Source: Ophiosphaerella korrae
Taxonomy: Eukaryota; Ascomycota; Dothideomycetes; Pleosporales; Phaeosphaeriaceae
Length of the DNA: 64,000 nt
Assembly (NCBI GenBank): GCA_028456385.1
Contig: JALNQF010000008.1
Location: forward strand, 496,001-560,000
Reading direction: 5' to 3'
The notes beneath the pieces were generated by a model, which did no database searches, had not been told where the DNA came from, and saw only the letters and a program-made list of their open reading frames with translations. Shown piece by piece: positions 10,317 to 22,053 of the stretch; within the stretch, counting starts at the first letter, position 1, and each line of letters starts with the position of its first letter. Both the position numbers and the translations under genes were made by a program.

Positions 10317-11116
10317 ACCTGGAAAATGGCATCACACTGACAATGGCGCTGGGGATATTTTACTTCATATGATACCATATTTCTAACTTATTACTTCTGT
10401 TCATATTAGCCAAACGAGGTAGATGCTACTAGCGTAGCAGAGCTAATGAAATACAACTATTTTCTGTCATGCTTGTCTTTTGCTCGTTATCTTTTATTGG
10501 CCATGGTGTTGACCATAGTTTTATCCTAGCGGAAGCGCAATATCTATCCTCGAATCTTTCTTGCCCTTGGTATACTTATAAGCCTTGTTCACACAAGCAT
10601 GATTGTGCATCGCAAAGGGGTATTCGAGATATTTCTGATCATCTGCAATACAAGGCAGCCTCTTTCACTTGAGAACGATGATATATGTGATGTTAATATC
10701 TGCGATTAATTATGGCCTTCCTCTTAGACGTATGCTACAAATTAGCTGTTTGTCTTTCATACGCCGCTTGAACATATAGATACCGCCGTTGCTGCTCAAC
10801 TATCAGGGAAGAATAGCTTGTCTCGGTATTAGTATGAGACACGGTGCTGGTCTCACTAGACCTAACATTCTTTTTATCTCTTCGCAAACTTTGACTTTTG
10901 CCAGGTCCAACAACGAGTTCCGCCTAGGGTTCAATCAAACCGTGTCTAACAATTTCATTCAGTCTACCCAACAAAATATAAGAATAGCCATACAAGGACG
11001 ACACTGGTCTAAGCATGATATGCTCATTTCCGCTCTATGCCTGCTGAGAAAGCGCCCTGACCCAATGCATGCTAATGCAACATAACCAATATGCAAGTCT
11101 GTGGAGCTCACAGCGT
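10317..11116. other. Intergenic between convergent genes
   Basis: 800 bp of AT-leaning 3' flank for the unknown 8.1-kb gene and the OPT transporter. No gene, RNA or repeat structure recognised. Confidence 0.4.
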
Positions 11117-14100
11117 TTAAGGCCCAAATTTGCCACCTTTTGGCACCTGCTTGTATGGACACGCCTGCCAATCGCAACCCTATGCCCGTGTTAGCACGCG
11201 ACGTGGTGTAAGAGAGTATCTTGGCTTTCTGACCTGTTTGTAAACCTCCGTACCCCACCATTTGAAGCCACTCATCCAACCAGGATACACAATGCCAAAG
11301 AAAATGACCACAACACCAAATGCAAGTCCCGAGTCTAGTGCGGCACTCAGCATCATATTGTACTTCTTCCACCACTCCTTCCTGCGCGTTTTGATTTCAT
11401 AGTTGAAGATATAACACACGATAGCCCAGACAGAAAAGTTCAGCCCGGTAGCAGGTGGTATCCAACTGAGGCTGCCAAAAACGACAGCTGGATTAATTTT
11501 CCGAAGAATAGATCTACGTCTGTGTCGGGCGAGGTACCAAAGTGGAAAGGGTGAGATGGCACCGACGAGAAAGGCCCATACGAGGGGTCGATAGAGAGCG
11601 CCAGGACCGAAGAAACGCTTGGGCCCAACTACACCCCAAAGGATGCTTCCATTGAAATGGACTCTGGCAATGGGGCAGTTGAAGCCATTTATAGCCTCTG
11701 GAGTACAAATACCGGGGATATTGTTCAGCATCCAGTTTAGCACCCCGATCTGAGCGAGACTTGAAATAATGGTGGCTGATAACTGCAGCTTGAACAAAAT
11801 GCGGGGTGGTATTTTCATGTAGTGGCCGAGCTTGAGGTCAGAAGCGAACTTGAGCCCTTGTGTGGATGAAATGTATCCAAAAGTCGTGAACACCATGTTC
11901 GCTACAGGTCGACCTGGAAACATGACGCCACAAATGAGTTGGCAAATCAGGTAGATGCTGCTTTGCTGATTTGTGATAGCCATCACAATGCCAATGGGAA
12001 TGAATAGAATTGCGCCAATCCCAAGCGCTAAGAGAAGCCCATACCATGGCAGATGGATTGGGTAATACTCAACAACAAACATGCCAACGGCGGCCATGCT
12101 TACGCCCGTCAGAATATACCAAGATATCGGCACGTCTTCGTATTTTTGCATCAGCCGATTGTGTACGTCTTGTGCAGTAAGCAGATCTTCCATTTCCGGT
12201 TCCGATGTTGTGCTTGACCGAACCATATATAACGTTGGAGATGTAGGACCGGCGTTTCCTTCTGAGCTGTTGGCTAGAGGACGGTATTCGGTTCCCGCCT
12301 CTTTTCGTATCTCCACCCATGATCGACGCCACTGTCTCCAAATATCCTTACCATGCCAAAGTCCTGTATGCGAAAGTAGGGCTGTCAGTGCGGCAAATTG
12401 AAGCGCATAGCTGAGAACATAGGTGATTGGAAGATAGACTCGACTGTAGTCATCATACGCTCTCTCATCGAACAAGAAATCTTGGGTTAATATTTTGCTG
12501 ACATCGTACGGTTTGCCTCGATTGTCCCAGACAGCCGCTGACAAGATTGGCATATAGGCTGAATACATTACGTTCATGTAATCTATATGATATCAGTTAG
12601 TGTACTTTTCCCAATAAACAAGGAGAACACATACACATTATTGGCGCCGCAAGCCACATAACAAGTACTAAGCCGGCTACGATGTTCATCGCGGCCCAAA
12701 ACGGTGTAACGAGTGGAGAGCCAATGTAGGCAATCTGAGCCCAATCGAAAGTCACAGGAAACAATCCAAGCCCGGATGCAACTCCAAACTTTGTATAATT
12801 AGCAAAGCTCTGATATGAACAGGAGTTGAACATACGAGATTGGCAACAACAATGTTCCGAGGGGCGAACCATGTAATCACATTGAACGAACTTAAAGCAG
12901 GAAAGAGAAGACCAGGAAGAAAGTAAAAGGCAACACCGCCAATGAAGACACGCACAAAGAACTTGCGTGGTGATATGGTCCATCCATTAGCCGGTTTGTT
13001 TACTTCTTTATGCAATGCGGTGAACATGGCTGTTGATACCAAGGTAGCAGGCCAAATCATGCCACTGGGCCGGACAAGGTAGCGGCGTGTAAGTCCGGCA
13101 AGGGAATAACCGAGAATCTGCGTCGATAGAACGAGTAGTATTTGATAAGCGATGCCAAGGTCTTGGTGATAGAATTTGATTTGTTCGACAATGACCTACA
13201 CTCAAGTTAGCTGTATTGAAAACGTTCGACCTGCTCAGATACTGACATCCGTGGCGAAAGCAAACCCAAAAGATACATTGCTGCTGACATATACACAACA
13301 ATGTTCCTTCTCGTTCCATCGACCTTGTGCAAGCCAGAGCCGAAGTCGTCGTTTCCAGGAGGCTTTGCATTGTGATGCCTCGAGAGAGCATGTAGATTTA
13401 TGGAGGGAACCATTTAAGAAAGTCTCATCCGGGTCGTCATGTCGTTTCAAAATTTGGTCCCAGAGTAAACCAAGCGGGTGAACAAGTAAAAGAGCAATAA
13501 TAGGAGTAAGGCTAACGCTAGGGTATCGTAGGGAAAAGAACAAATTGGTTGAAGAACCGGCTATAGCAAAGATGATGGAAAGGAACCACATGCGAGGGGT
13601 ATCAATAGACAACGAGGTGTTGTCTGTGGCAGCAACCGAGGCGCGGACCTGGGCATAGGGCGAATCATCTGCCGGGCTGCTTTTGCTATCCTGGAGGTCA
13701 TCCTCTGAATCACCGTCTTTGAAATGGGTGTTATTTGATGATGCTTGTGAACTATCAGAGTATGGCAGCATACCAGCTGTTGAAGAATCTAAGCCACTGG
13801 CGCCGAATCGAGCCTCAACCCGGGACCCTTGACCATCAAGCTCACCAAGGGTTTTGCTGCTACCACTCTCGTCTCTTGGCCTTCGTCGCGACGACTGCGA
13901 GCTCTTGAGATTCGATTTATGTCGTTCCAAGTTATCAATTTGATCGACTGGAGACCATGGAGACTGTGCAGACACGCTGGTGGCGAGTCTACTCTTTCCT
14001 TTCCTCTTGGCATGCCTTGCAAGGCTGGTCACATGATGCTCATCGGAGTCATCAGGGCTCATGGAAAGAATAGGAAGGCCTCCATAGGAACCTGCGCTAC

Positions 14101-14503
14101 ATCAAAATCAAATTACTTGGGGGGGAAGGAGCGCTCTTGCGCAGGCTCATGGAGTGCGTGTCGTTGCAGCATCATATGCCGGCTCTGATGGCACAGAGCC
14201 GCAGCTCGCTAACAGCTTACCTGTACCCTGGGCCGGAGATGATCGCACGAGGAGAGGCGCGCGCGACATCTCTTCCCTCTGCTGGCTGTTGGAGGGTGAG
14301 GCACAGAGGACACTGTGCTCGTCATCAGATCTCGTTTCAGACGTGGCTATGTTCCTTGCTTTTTTGGGCAGAACGTGTAATTCGTAGGTGCTGCCTGCGG
14401 AGGAAGAGGAAGAGGAAGAAGGAGGAACGGCGCGGCGTGTGTCACCAATGCGGCCAACAGAGGAAGCGGGAGAGTCTGACAGGTGGTTGGTCCCATCAGC
14501 CAT
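11117..14503 (-). CDS. OPT-family oligopeptide transporter
   Basis: Six exons on the minus strand: 14221-14503, 13247-14091, 12836-13195, 12635-12788, 11234-12582 and 11117-11179, encoding 1017 residues. A long Ser/Arg-rich cytoplasmic N-terminus (about 240 residues) precedes the first membrane segment (TPRMWFLSIIFAIAGSSTNL). Family signatures include NLFGVASGLGLFPVTFDW across intron 3, PIMYYMNVMYSAYMPI across intron 4 and GLKFASDLKLGHYMKIPPR. The family imports oligopeptides, glutathione or metal-peptide complexes with protons, at the plasma membrane or an internal membrane. Intron 3 is only 47 nt. The last intron (11180-11233, branch point GCTAAC) leads to a 63-nt final exon ending in KFGP, the usual OPT C-terminus. 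Without that splice the frame would end in an unrelated tail at 11180. Confidence 0.9.
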
Positions 14504-14928
14504 AAGTATGGGCAGGCGACAATGTGCGTGTGCGTGCGTGTCTCCAATCTGCCCGGTTGACTTCACCAAAGGGGCCTCGCGCAATCAGACGATCAGATAA
14601 AATAGGCCGCGCCATGCGATGTGACACCCCACCAATGATCTGATTAGATAACTGCCCGGAGCAAGAAGACGCTAAAGGTAAAATGCGCCTGGCTCGGCTC
14701 GTCTGCTGCGCATCATTACGCGTGCCGCCGCTCCAGCGAGACCCTTAAACCTAGGATCCTGACAGCAGCTTGGACACGATTTTGATCAAAGAGTCAAGAA
14801 CATCCGTTCCATGCGTTTGCATATTTTATGCTACATCTGTTGTACAGAGCTAGGGATACACGCAGCTATTCATGCTACCGGTCGTCACGCCATGTCGTCA
14901 CACCTAGAAATACCCCACCAAGTAGTAC
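14504..14928. other. Intergenic: OPT promoter and 3' flank of BCS1-like gene
   Basis: 425 bp with a GTGTGCGTGC-type purine/pyrimidine alternation at about 14525-14540. No gene seen. Confidence 0.4.
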
Positions 14929-16431
14929 TTATTTCACATCCATGTGCCCAGGTATACCAACACGATCACCTGCCCGTTTATCTCGAGCGGTGAGGCCTTC
15001 TACCATGGCGATAGCTCCCTCCACATCATGTTTATTGTAGAGAAACAGACCCTGTAACTCTGCCGTGCTCATTGAATCAACGAGGCCGAGGTCCTGGACC
15101 CTTGCCAGAAATCTTTGCTTTGCACCACCACTCGCATCGAATTCGGCATAGAAGCGGTCCCACAGTTGCCCAATTTGGTATTCTGTAGCTTCGCCTAGCC
15201 TCACCGTCATGTCGACGCGACCGGGTCGGATGAGGGCCTCATCTAACCTCTCAACATGATTTGTCGTCAAGAAGATAATGCGCTCTTCAGCACTAGCAAC
15301 GCCATCAAGTGCGTTAAGCAGACCGGAAAATGTAACAGAAGCGCTTGCATATCCATCAGGCCCAGCTTCTTTCCGGTTGATAAAAGCCACGTCTACATCC
15401 TCGAGCAGTACAACTGTCCTGCGCGGGACTTTGGTCAATAAATGATTCAGACGGTCGTCAGTGAGGCCCCGCTCGCTCACGTTCAAAATCGCAATGTTGA
15501 AGTCTAAATGGCCGGCAACGGCCTGGATGAATGAGCTCTTGCCTGTACCAGGAGGTCCATAAAGCAGGTACCCCCTACGATATGGTATACCGCGGTCGAG
15601 ATACCATTTACGTGAAGATATGAATGCTTCCATGTCTTCTAAAATCCTTTCTTTGACCCCTCGCTCGAGGATTACCGAATCAAGGGGCCGCTTCCGTTTT
15701 GGTTCGCCGAACTGCTGCCACATAGTGCCCATTGAGTTGTAGATCAGTGTCTTTCCTTCCTGTGACTGCTGATATAGTTTGTGCGCTTCAGTAAATATGC
15801 CCTCGAACACATCGCGATGGGAGTATAGTGTGGTGAGGCTGATGGTCTCAAAAGGGACGCCGTCTTTGACACTGATGGTATTTCGCTCGCGTTGTCTGTC
15901 GACGAGGATAAAAGCGTTGCGATAGCGGAGGAAATGCCTGCCTGGCCCAGGCACGAAAGTGAAATGGGCCGCGTGTGAAGGACCGTCTTGTGGCAGAAAA
16001 GTCTGCACTTGAAGATGATGCATACGAGGATCGATGCGATTGAGCACTCTGGTAAGTAGACCGTTTTGCGCAGCTGGCCGTGTGCCAGCTTGTTGCGTTC
16101 TATGGTAGGTTGTCATCCATTGAAGGAGCCATGGATAAGCCTCGTCGTGACGAGTTACTTCGAGGTCGACAAGCATACGTCGCCGCACGAATGCAGCGCC
16201 ATGTTGGAGGCCCTTCTGGCCTGTACGCGCTGCAACACCCAAGGCAGCAAGACCAAAGCCCTATGGTGACGGTAAGCACGCCATCACCAACTCAACATAG
16301 CAAAGACGGGACCCTACAGCAGTAAAGAAGGGATTTTCGGAAATCTGCGAGAACAAGGAGCCGGTACGTTGACCGGTGGTGGCAGTGATGTGCTTTGCCA
16401 GCTCTTGACTGGATGCCTTATTGCCGTCCAT
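14929..16431 (-). CDS. BCS1-like mitochondrial AAA ATPase
   Basis: Two exons: 16318-16431 and 14929-16260, 481 residues (yeast Bcs1 has 456). The intron interrupts NPFFTA/GFGLAALG, the membrane segment region that BCS1 proteins carry at the N-terminus. The BCS1_N domain follows (RRRMLVDLEV, later FVPGPGRHFLRYRNAFILVDR). The AAA module has Walker A GPPGTGKSSFIQ (about residue 270), Walker B VVLLEDVDVAF, the sensor region FLTTNHVERLD and arginine-finger sequence LIRPGRVDMT. The family exports folded Rieske Fe-S protein across the mitochondrial inner membrane during complex III assembly; fungi also have divergent paralogues, and the low conservation of the first 38 residues leaves open which this is. 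The ATG at 16431 is the first in frame. Confidence 0.85.
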
Positions 16432-16902
16432 AAGGCTCGTCGCCTGTGCAGAGCTTTTGAAGGACACGCACAAGGGACGCTAGGGCCTAGCGCCAAGCAA
16501 CGTGGGGAATGGTCGCACGCGATATGCATGGGTGCTACAAGAGATGATACAGGTTACGCAACATTCACGTACTATGTATTGCTCCGGACATACCGTAGCT
16601 GCTGTCAGCGAAGCGCAGTGCGTCGCAAGACATATGTGTGCGTGTGTGAGGGAAGGAAGGGCACGGCGAGTGGGCGTGTCCTCCAACCAGACCAGAGAAG
16701 CCGCAGGGCTGTGGTCTGGGGTAGCGCCTTCCCAGCGGTACGGCGCTGCGCTTGCCCCCCAACCAGTTGACGCAGGAAGCTTGGGCCGGGCTACCTATCC
16801 AAAGATAAACGTCCACGACAAGTCCACTTGCCGTCTTGATTCCTAACCCTGAAGCACTTTGCCGGCCATCGTTTGCTTGTTCCAGACGCTCATATATCTG
16901 CT
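16432..16902. other. Shared upstream region of BCS1-like and RRM genes
   Basis: 471 bp between two divergent start codons. Several frames are open by chance but none has a supportable start or splice pattern. Confidence 0.4.
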
Positions 16903-18486
16903 ATGGCTACTGTCACCATAGGAAGATCCTATTTCGAGGCTCTGCTACGAAGGTGAGTGTTTGATATCCATCAACTTGGTGTACTGGGCTGGGCTCTGCT
17001 AATCAGCCGTACAGAGCTGAGTTTGTAAGACTGCATTCTATCGTCTGGGCGTATTCCTGTTTGACTCCATATCTCAGCATACTTCTCTTCAAGATGTCGA
17101 CTTCGGCCCCAACTTATTGAACAATGTCACTATTTCCAAAGCAGAGCACGGCTATCTGGTGAGTGTTCTCTTATCCGTGCTTCAACTGCAGCTCCGGCTT
17201 CCATTCCATTCCACACGTGCACCTGCGCAGTCATCCAGTATTGAATCAACATGCCCCTTCCAACGCCTGTTTATTTTGAACTGTTCACTGACGACTGCTA
17301 TCAAATAGCTTCAAGCCGAGCGAGACTACAGTACGTTGTGACCGTCTAGACCAATCATACCCCTCCTATGCAACGTAAGCATATCCTAATCATGATCAGA
17401 TCTGCTCAAGAGCGCATTGTTCCGTGGCGGCCTCACGAACGATACACTGGAGACTTTATTAGAGGGTGAAAGTGGGGCCGCGACCGAAGAGGCTGCAGAG
17501 TACGACTACTATACCGAGAAGACATTTGCCCATACAAGCAATGCGCCTATAAGTTGGAGTCCTCGGCAACACAATGAGAGCTCCCCTGTCTCTGATGATA
17601 CTGCGGTTGACTGTGGTCTACATAACGAAGTTCACCCACGGGCTGGTTTATCCCATGTAGTCAGTTACAGCCAGCCTGACTCGTCTATTGACAGCCCATC
17701 GAAGAATGAAGGGGATCAAGCGAACATACACCGAATTCCACTTCATGACCAACGTACAGTCTTCGTCAGCAACCTACCCGAGCGAGCCACACACAACGAC
17801 CTGGCTGGTGTCATCCGTGGAGGCAGATTGCTTGACATATTTCTAAGAAACGATCGCTCAGCTACAGTTTCCTTTGTAGAGGGTGCAGCCGACTTCCTAT
17901 CGTACACTAAACGTAATGATATCTACTTGCATACTAAGCGCGTAAGTCTGATTCCGGTGTTCTTGTGTACACTGAAACTGAATGTATTTAGCTCGAATTC
18001 CGTTGGGCTGATCGCCAATTTCATGTACCGGGACATGTTTCCAATAAGATCGCAAGTGGGGCAACGCGCAACTTAGTGGTACGAGGAGCTGCTGGCAAGT
18101 TGTCTGAAAGCCAGATCCGAGACCATCTGGATCATATTCACAACTTAGTCGTTGTCAGCATCAATTTCAAGAAAGAGGATATTTACATATCGACAAACTC
18201 GATTCACAATGCACTCTTTGCAAGGACATGTATGATGTCCCGTACTGTGTATAAGGGAATGCGTATCGACTACTACCCTGACGAATGTGCTGCTCCTATA
18301 CCTCACCCCAAGACGAAAGCGCGAATGCACACACCACCGGCACCATTGAAAACGAAGCCGATCACGAACACATTTGCCCTCCTTGATACTGGATCCGATA
18401 CAAGTTCCGAATCTGATGAAGGATCGTACAGGATTCAAGGCATTCGCGTCGATGGCCATGACTGGGCAGATGGTGCAACGAATTGA
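16903..18486 (+). CDS. RRM-domain RNA-binding protein with micro-exons
   Basis: Six exons: 16903-16952, 17015-17024, 17078-17158, 17309-17330, 17400-17941 and 17992-18486, giving 399 residues. Exons 2 and 4 are only 10 and 22 nt. The N-terminus reads MATVTIGRSYFEALLRRAEF, then a conserved-looking helical stretch ending in LLKSALFRGGLT. An RRM begins near residue 180 with RNP2-like TVFVSNLPERATHNDLAGVI, then SATVSFVEGAADFL. A second RRM-like fold with NLVVRGAAGKLSESQIRDHL and SINFKKEDIYISTNSI follows. The C-terminus is Pro- and Ser-rich. The protein should bind RNA; target and compartment are not evident. Phase is preserved at every junction and branch points are present, which supports the micro-exons despite their size. 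Confidence 0.82.
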
Positions 18487-19097
18487 CATCCCATCCCATC
18501 CCAGACACATCGTGTTCTTGATTCTCATCGGCAGTACGACGCCCACCACCAGGAAGCCATAAAATGCACCGAGGAGTCACTTGAAATACCGTTCTCTCTT
18601 TTAACGACCAGATTGCCCCCAAGATTGCTGTAATGCAAGCCCTTTCCCTGAGTTCCCCTCTATAAACCGACGCCCAAATATCGACAGGATGACCCATTGA
18701 TGATTTAAGCAGTATGAGTTCATAATTACCCCTCGTAGTGCCCCTATCCAAGAGGACCGCATGTTCATTCGTTTGGTGTTATGGGAAGTATATATCTACA
18801 TAACCAGATCCCCCCTGCAAGGGCATGACCTACATAATAACCTTCCCTCGAACATCAGTCATACTGGTAGCTTTAGTTCATCAATAGCGCTGACTGCCCC
18901 AATTTTGTGCCAGTTGCTGTGAAACGGCGGTTCTAAGTGTTACTGGTCATCTGGCTCGCCAAGTTGTTCAAAGCCCGAGGCGAATTAGCTTCTAGTGAGT
19001 ATTAGCTCCGCATGTGGAACTCAAAAGATTCTACCTCCTTCCAACACCACCATCTCAAGTCATCTTACTAGCATCATATTTCCCTTTGCTTTATGAA
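18487..19097. other. Intergenic: RRM gene 3' flank and nitrilase promoter
   Basis: 611 bp without coding signal. Nothing further recognised. Confidence 0.4.
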
Positions 19098-20459
19098 ATG
19101 GCACAGATTGTCAAAGTAGCAGTAATACAGTTGTACCCGAAGGTGCTCACCCCGACCTATGCAAGCACAACATATTACGTCGCTCGACTTACTAACCTTG
19201 GTAGCCGATGCAGCTGGAACACAACTTCAACAAAGCAGCAAGGTTCATTCGATCCGCAGCTGATCAAGGAGCCGAAATCGCTGTCTTACCAGAATACCAC
19301 TTGACGAACTGGCTCCCCAAGGATCCAGGATTTGTCGGCTTGTGTGACCAATGGGAAGTGTATCTTCGAAAGTATCGGGATCTCGCAATAGAGTGTGGCA
19401 TATGTACGCTACGCTTTCAGTCCCCTTCAGACTGAAAAAGCAAAAATAAGAGCATGAGCTGAGCAAATTTGAGCAGGCATCGTCCCAGGAACGATAGTCG
19501 AATCGCATCGAGATGCCGACTTGGAAGAAGATAAACTTGTTAACGTGTGCTACTTTATCGATCACGAGGGCAATATTGCAGGGAAGTACATCAAAAAGAA
19601 TCTCTGGTAAGTGGTTAATGCAAGACACGCCACAATTCCTTTACGGCGGGTCATTTCACGAAACGCTCCCACACCAACTGTCGTTCCGCCCTGGGTTCCT
19701 CAAACCTTAAACATTGCAGGGCTAATTACCCAACGCAAGGGGCCCCGAACGTGACCACCTAACCGGCTCAGGCCGAGACGCACACGAGGTGTTTGACACA
19801 CCAATTGGCAAAGTGGGTATGCTGATATGTTGGGATTTGGCGTTTCCCGAGGCATTCCGGGAACTTATTGCCAATGGGGCGAAAATAATGTATGTCCATC
19901 CTTCACCCTTGTACTACAAACCAGACGGAACATAAGGCCGGATGATCCGAACCTGTCAAAATGACAGTTGACTTGCAGATCCTGCGCACAGCATTTTTGT
20001 GATCAAGTTTTCTGACGCGAGGTCATAATTAGAGTCATACCGACGTTCTGGACATTGAACGATTGCGGTGAAGTAGGGCGCAACTTAAATCCCTCGGCAG
20101 AGGCGCTATTTCTCGAGAGCATGCTTACCGCCCGAGCTTTTGAGAACACGTGCGGTATGTCCCGCATGCTTTTCCCCTTGAGCCCGTGTCTTGGGTTCCT
20201 AGGCTAACCTTGGTAAGCGATCGTTTTTGCGAACGCGGGCGGCCCGCCTGGGCGCGGGTACGCAGGGTTGTCACAGGTTACAGTACCGTTTGTTGGACCA
20301 TTGGTGAAGCTGAGTAGTTGTGCAGAGGGCATGGTGGTTGCAGATATTGATATGAAGATTCTTGAGGGTGCCGAAGAGAATTATAAGGTTCGAAGTGACA
20401 TTGCGAGCGAGGGGTGGCATTATGACTATCGGCACTCCAACATGAGGCAGAAGTTATGA
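19098..20459 (+). CDS. Carbon-nitrogen hydrolase (nitrilase superfamily amidohydrolase)
   Basis: Six exons: 19098-19142, 19205-19403, 19477-19606, 19740-19889, 20033-20154 and 20218-20459; 295 residues, the usual length. The Glu-Lys-Cys catalytic triad is visible: Glu45 in AVLPEYHLTNW, Lys121 in GKYIKKNLWGPE, Cys155 in GMLICWDLAFPEAFR. The C-terminal half contains IIVIPTFWTL, TARAFENTCAIVFANAGGP and VADIDMKIL, all typical positions of the fold. Family members hydrolyse nitriles, amides or carbamoyl groups via a thioester on the Cys; the substrate is not predictable here. It is probably cytosolic, as no targeting signal is visible. The first intron uses a weak GTGCTC donor and intron 4 is long (143 nt), so these two junctions are the least certain, though both restore conserved family sequence. 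Confidence 0.87.
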
Positions 20460-20846
20460 GAGAGGCTGTGCTGTGGTTTGTGATTTCTCCTTTTCCAGTG
20501 CAGGTAGATATGATAGGTATTATTGCCAATACTCATTTAACTCTTGGACGCATGAACTTTGACCAAGGATACTAGCAAAGTAGCACCTACACCAACGTTT
20601 CTTACTCAATATGTTTTCTTGTATGATCTAGCATTTCTAACGTATCGCCAGTCGGCTAATGATGTGCTCATTTGGCACATTAGGGTAATTTGCCTCGAAT
20701 AAGAGCACCCAGGCTGCACAAGCTCCAATGGCGTAATTAACCTGATCGGTCTCGCTAAGGCCATCACGCCAATGCAGAGTAACCTCATCTGATCAGTCAC
20801 CTTTCCGCCGATACCCCGAATCTGAAGTATTGTGGGTGACCGTATA

Positions 20847-20912
20847 CCAATACGGAGGTGCCTTTCAAAAGTCATTGCCCACGCCAAGACACTAAAAAGC
20901 CACATTTCTAGG
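20847..20912 (+). repeat. Left arm of imperfect inverted repeat
   Basis: Begins CCAATACGGAGG and ends AAAAGCCACATTTCTAGG. It matches the reverse complement of 21091-21151: of the first 26 bases 25 are identical, followed by a gapped but clear match to AAAGCCACA. The spacer between arms is about 180 bp. The divergence between arms suggests an old foldback or transposon remnant. Confidence 0.75.
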
Positions 20913-21090
20913 TTAGGTAGTCTAGTGATTGTGACCACATAGTGCGGTCTTGCCCTCAAGTCGTGATTCAAAGGCAACAACTATGTCTCGAGTATTAACA
21001 TCGTAATTAGGCGCCATATAGAGATGAGAAATGGCTAGATAGCTATTGAAAATTCAGCAAATTGAGAGGTAGAAGACTTCCACATTGTGT

Positions 21091-21151
21091 GCCAAGATTG
21101 TGGCTTTTTTTTAGCGTGGGTAAGAACTTTTGAAAGGCTCCTCCGTATTGG
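21091..21151 (-). repeat. Right arm of imperfect inverted repeat
   Basis: On the minus strand it reads CCAATACGGAGGAGCC... through AAAAGCCACAATCTTGG, pairing with 20847-20912. It lacks about seven bases present in the left arm (ACGC followed directly by the A-run). No flanking target-site duplication could be recognised. Confidence 0.75.
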
Positions 21152-22053
21152 CCTCTGATCTGCAGCGTAGGTAGCTGCCCATATCTCGATAGGCAGATGC
21201 TGTAACCTGCAAGCTGTAAGACTCTAAGCGAGGGCGAAGGATCATTGAACGTTTTGATGCATGACTCTTGACTCTGGCTCTTGAGCAATCCGCGAAAGGA
21301 TGCCTAGGTAACATCCACTGTCGGCATGTGAATATTTGAAGCAACTAGTTTACCTTGTTATTGGCTGAAACAGGCATATCTTCCTGTTCCTAGGATATAT
21401 ACTCTTTGACTGAACTGATGATGATTCATTTGGGAGGCTTTGTATCTGCTTGGTTTCCTGCCATCTGAAATAAATATTGATGTATATGAATACCTCATCA
21501 GTGACGCAGAATTGGATAGCGCATACAATTTTTTTTTGAAAGGGATGAATAAAACGGGGAATGCACGTCCGTTATCGGTCTGCTATCGGGTGTTCAGTCT
21601 TGATAATTGATTTTAGCTTGCATACTTTTGGTCCTCTCATCATTGAGAAAAGAGGCATTATCTATGCCCGGTAAATATTGCTTGTGTCAGTAGTCTCTTG
21701 TTTTTGTCGTCTTGCCCCAAACTGATACTAGAGGCGCAGACGTACCTAAGGCAGGCATAATAGGATAGAAAATTGTGGCTGACGAATAAATTATTCTGTG
21801 AAGTAACCGAAATAGTGCCTCGTGCAAGGCTCTGGTGTCTGATCGTGATCCTACCACTAACTCGGCACAAATTGAAACATATTTTGACAGGGTGTTCCCG
21901 GTAGCGCCATAACTCTATCTCCAGAACGTCAACGTAAATGTCGGGTCCCTTCTGCTATTACCGAACCTGAACCTTCGCTCGTACCACCAAGGGTCGTAAA
22001 TGGGCCGATGGCGACCATACGAGGCCAGTGAACTTGCCCAGCGAAGGAGCTAC

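Larger units (their letters stand above)
20460..22053. other. Gene-free AT-rich stretch with decayed inverted repeat
   Basis: 1.6 kb between convergent ends with no supportable gene. It contains the two arms of an imperfect inverted repeat (separate entries) and a T-run near 21531. The small frames on the minus strand inside the arms are repeat sequence, not a gene. Confidence 0.5.

Noticed and set aside
12810..12835. A 26-nt intron option in the OPT gene (donor GTATGT, first AG)
   Set aside because: Too short for a fungal intron; the 47-nt option has a CTAAT branch site and gives the family sequence NLFGVASGLG.
20606..21344. Minus-strand frames in the 20.5-22-kb gap
   Set aside because: They overlap the inverted-repeat arms, and their shared peptide (YGGAFQK) comes from the repeat, not from a gene.
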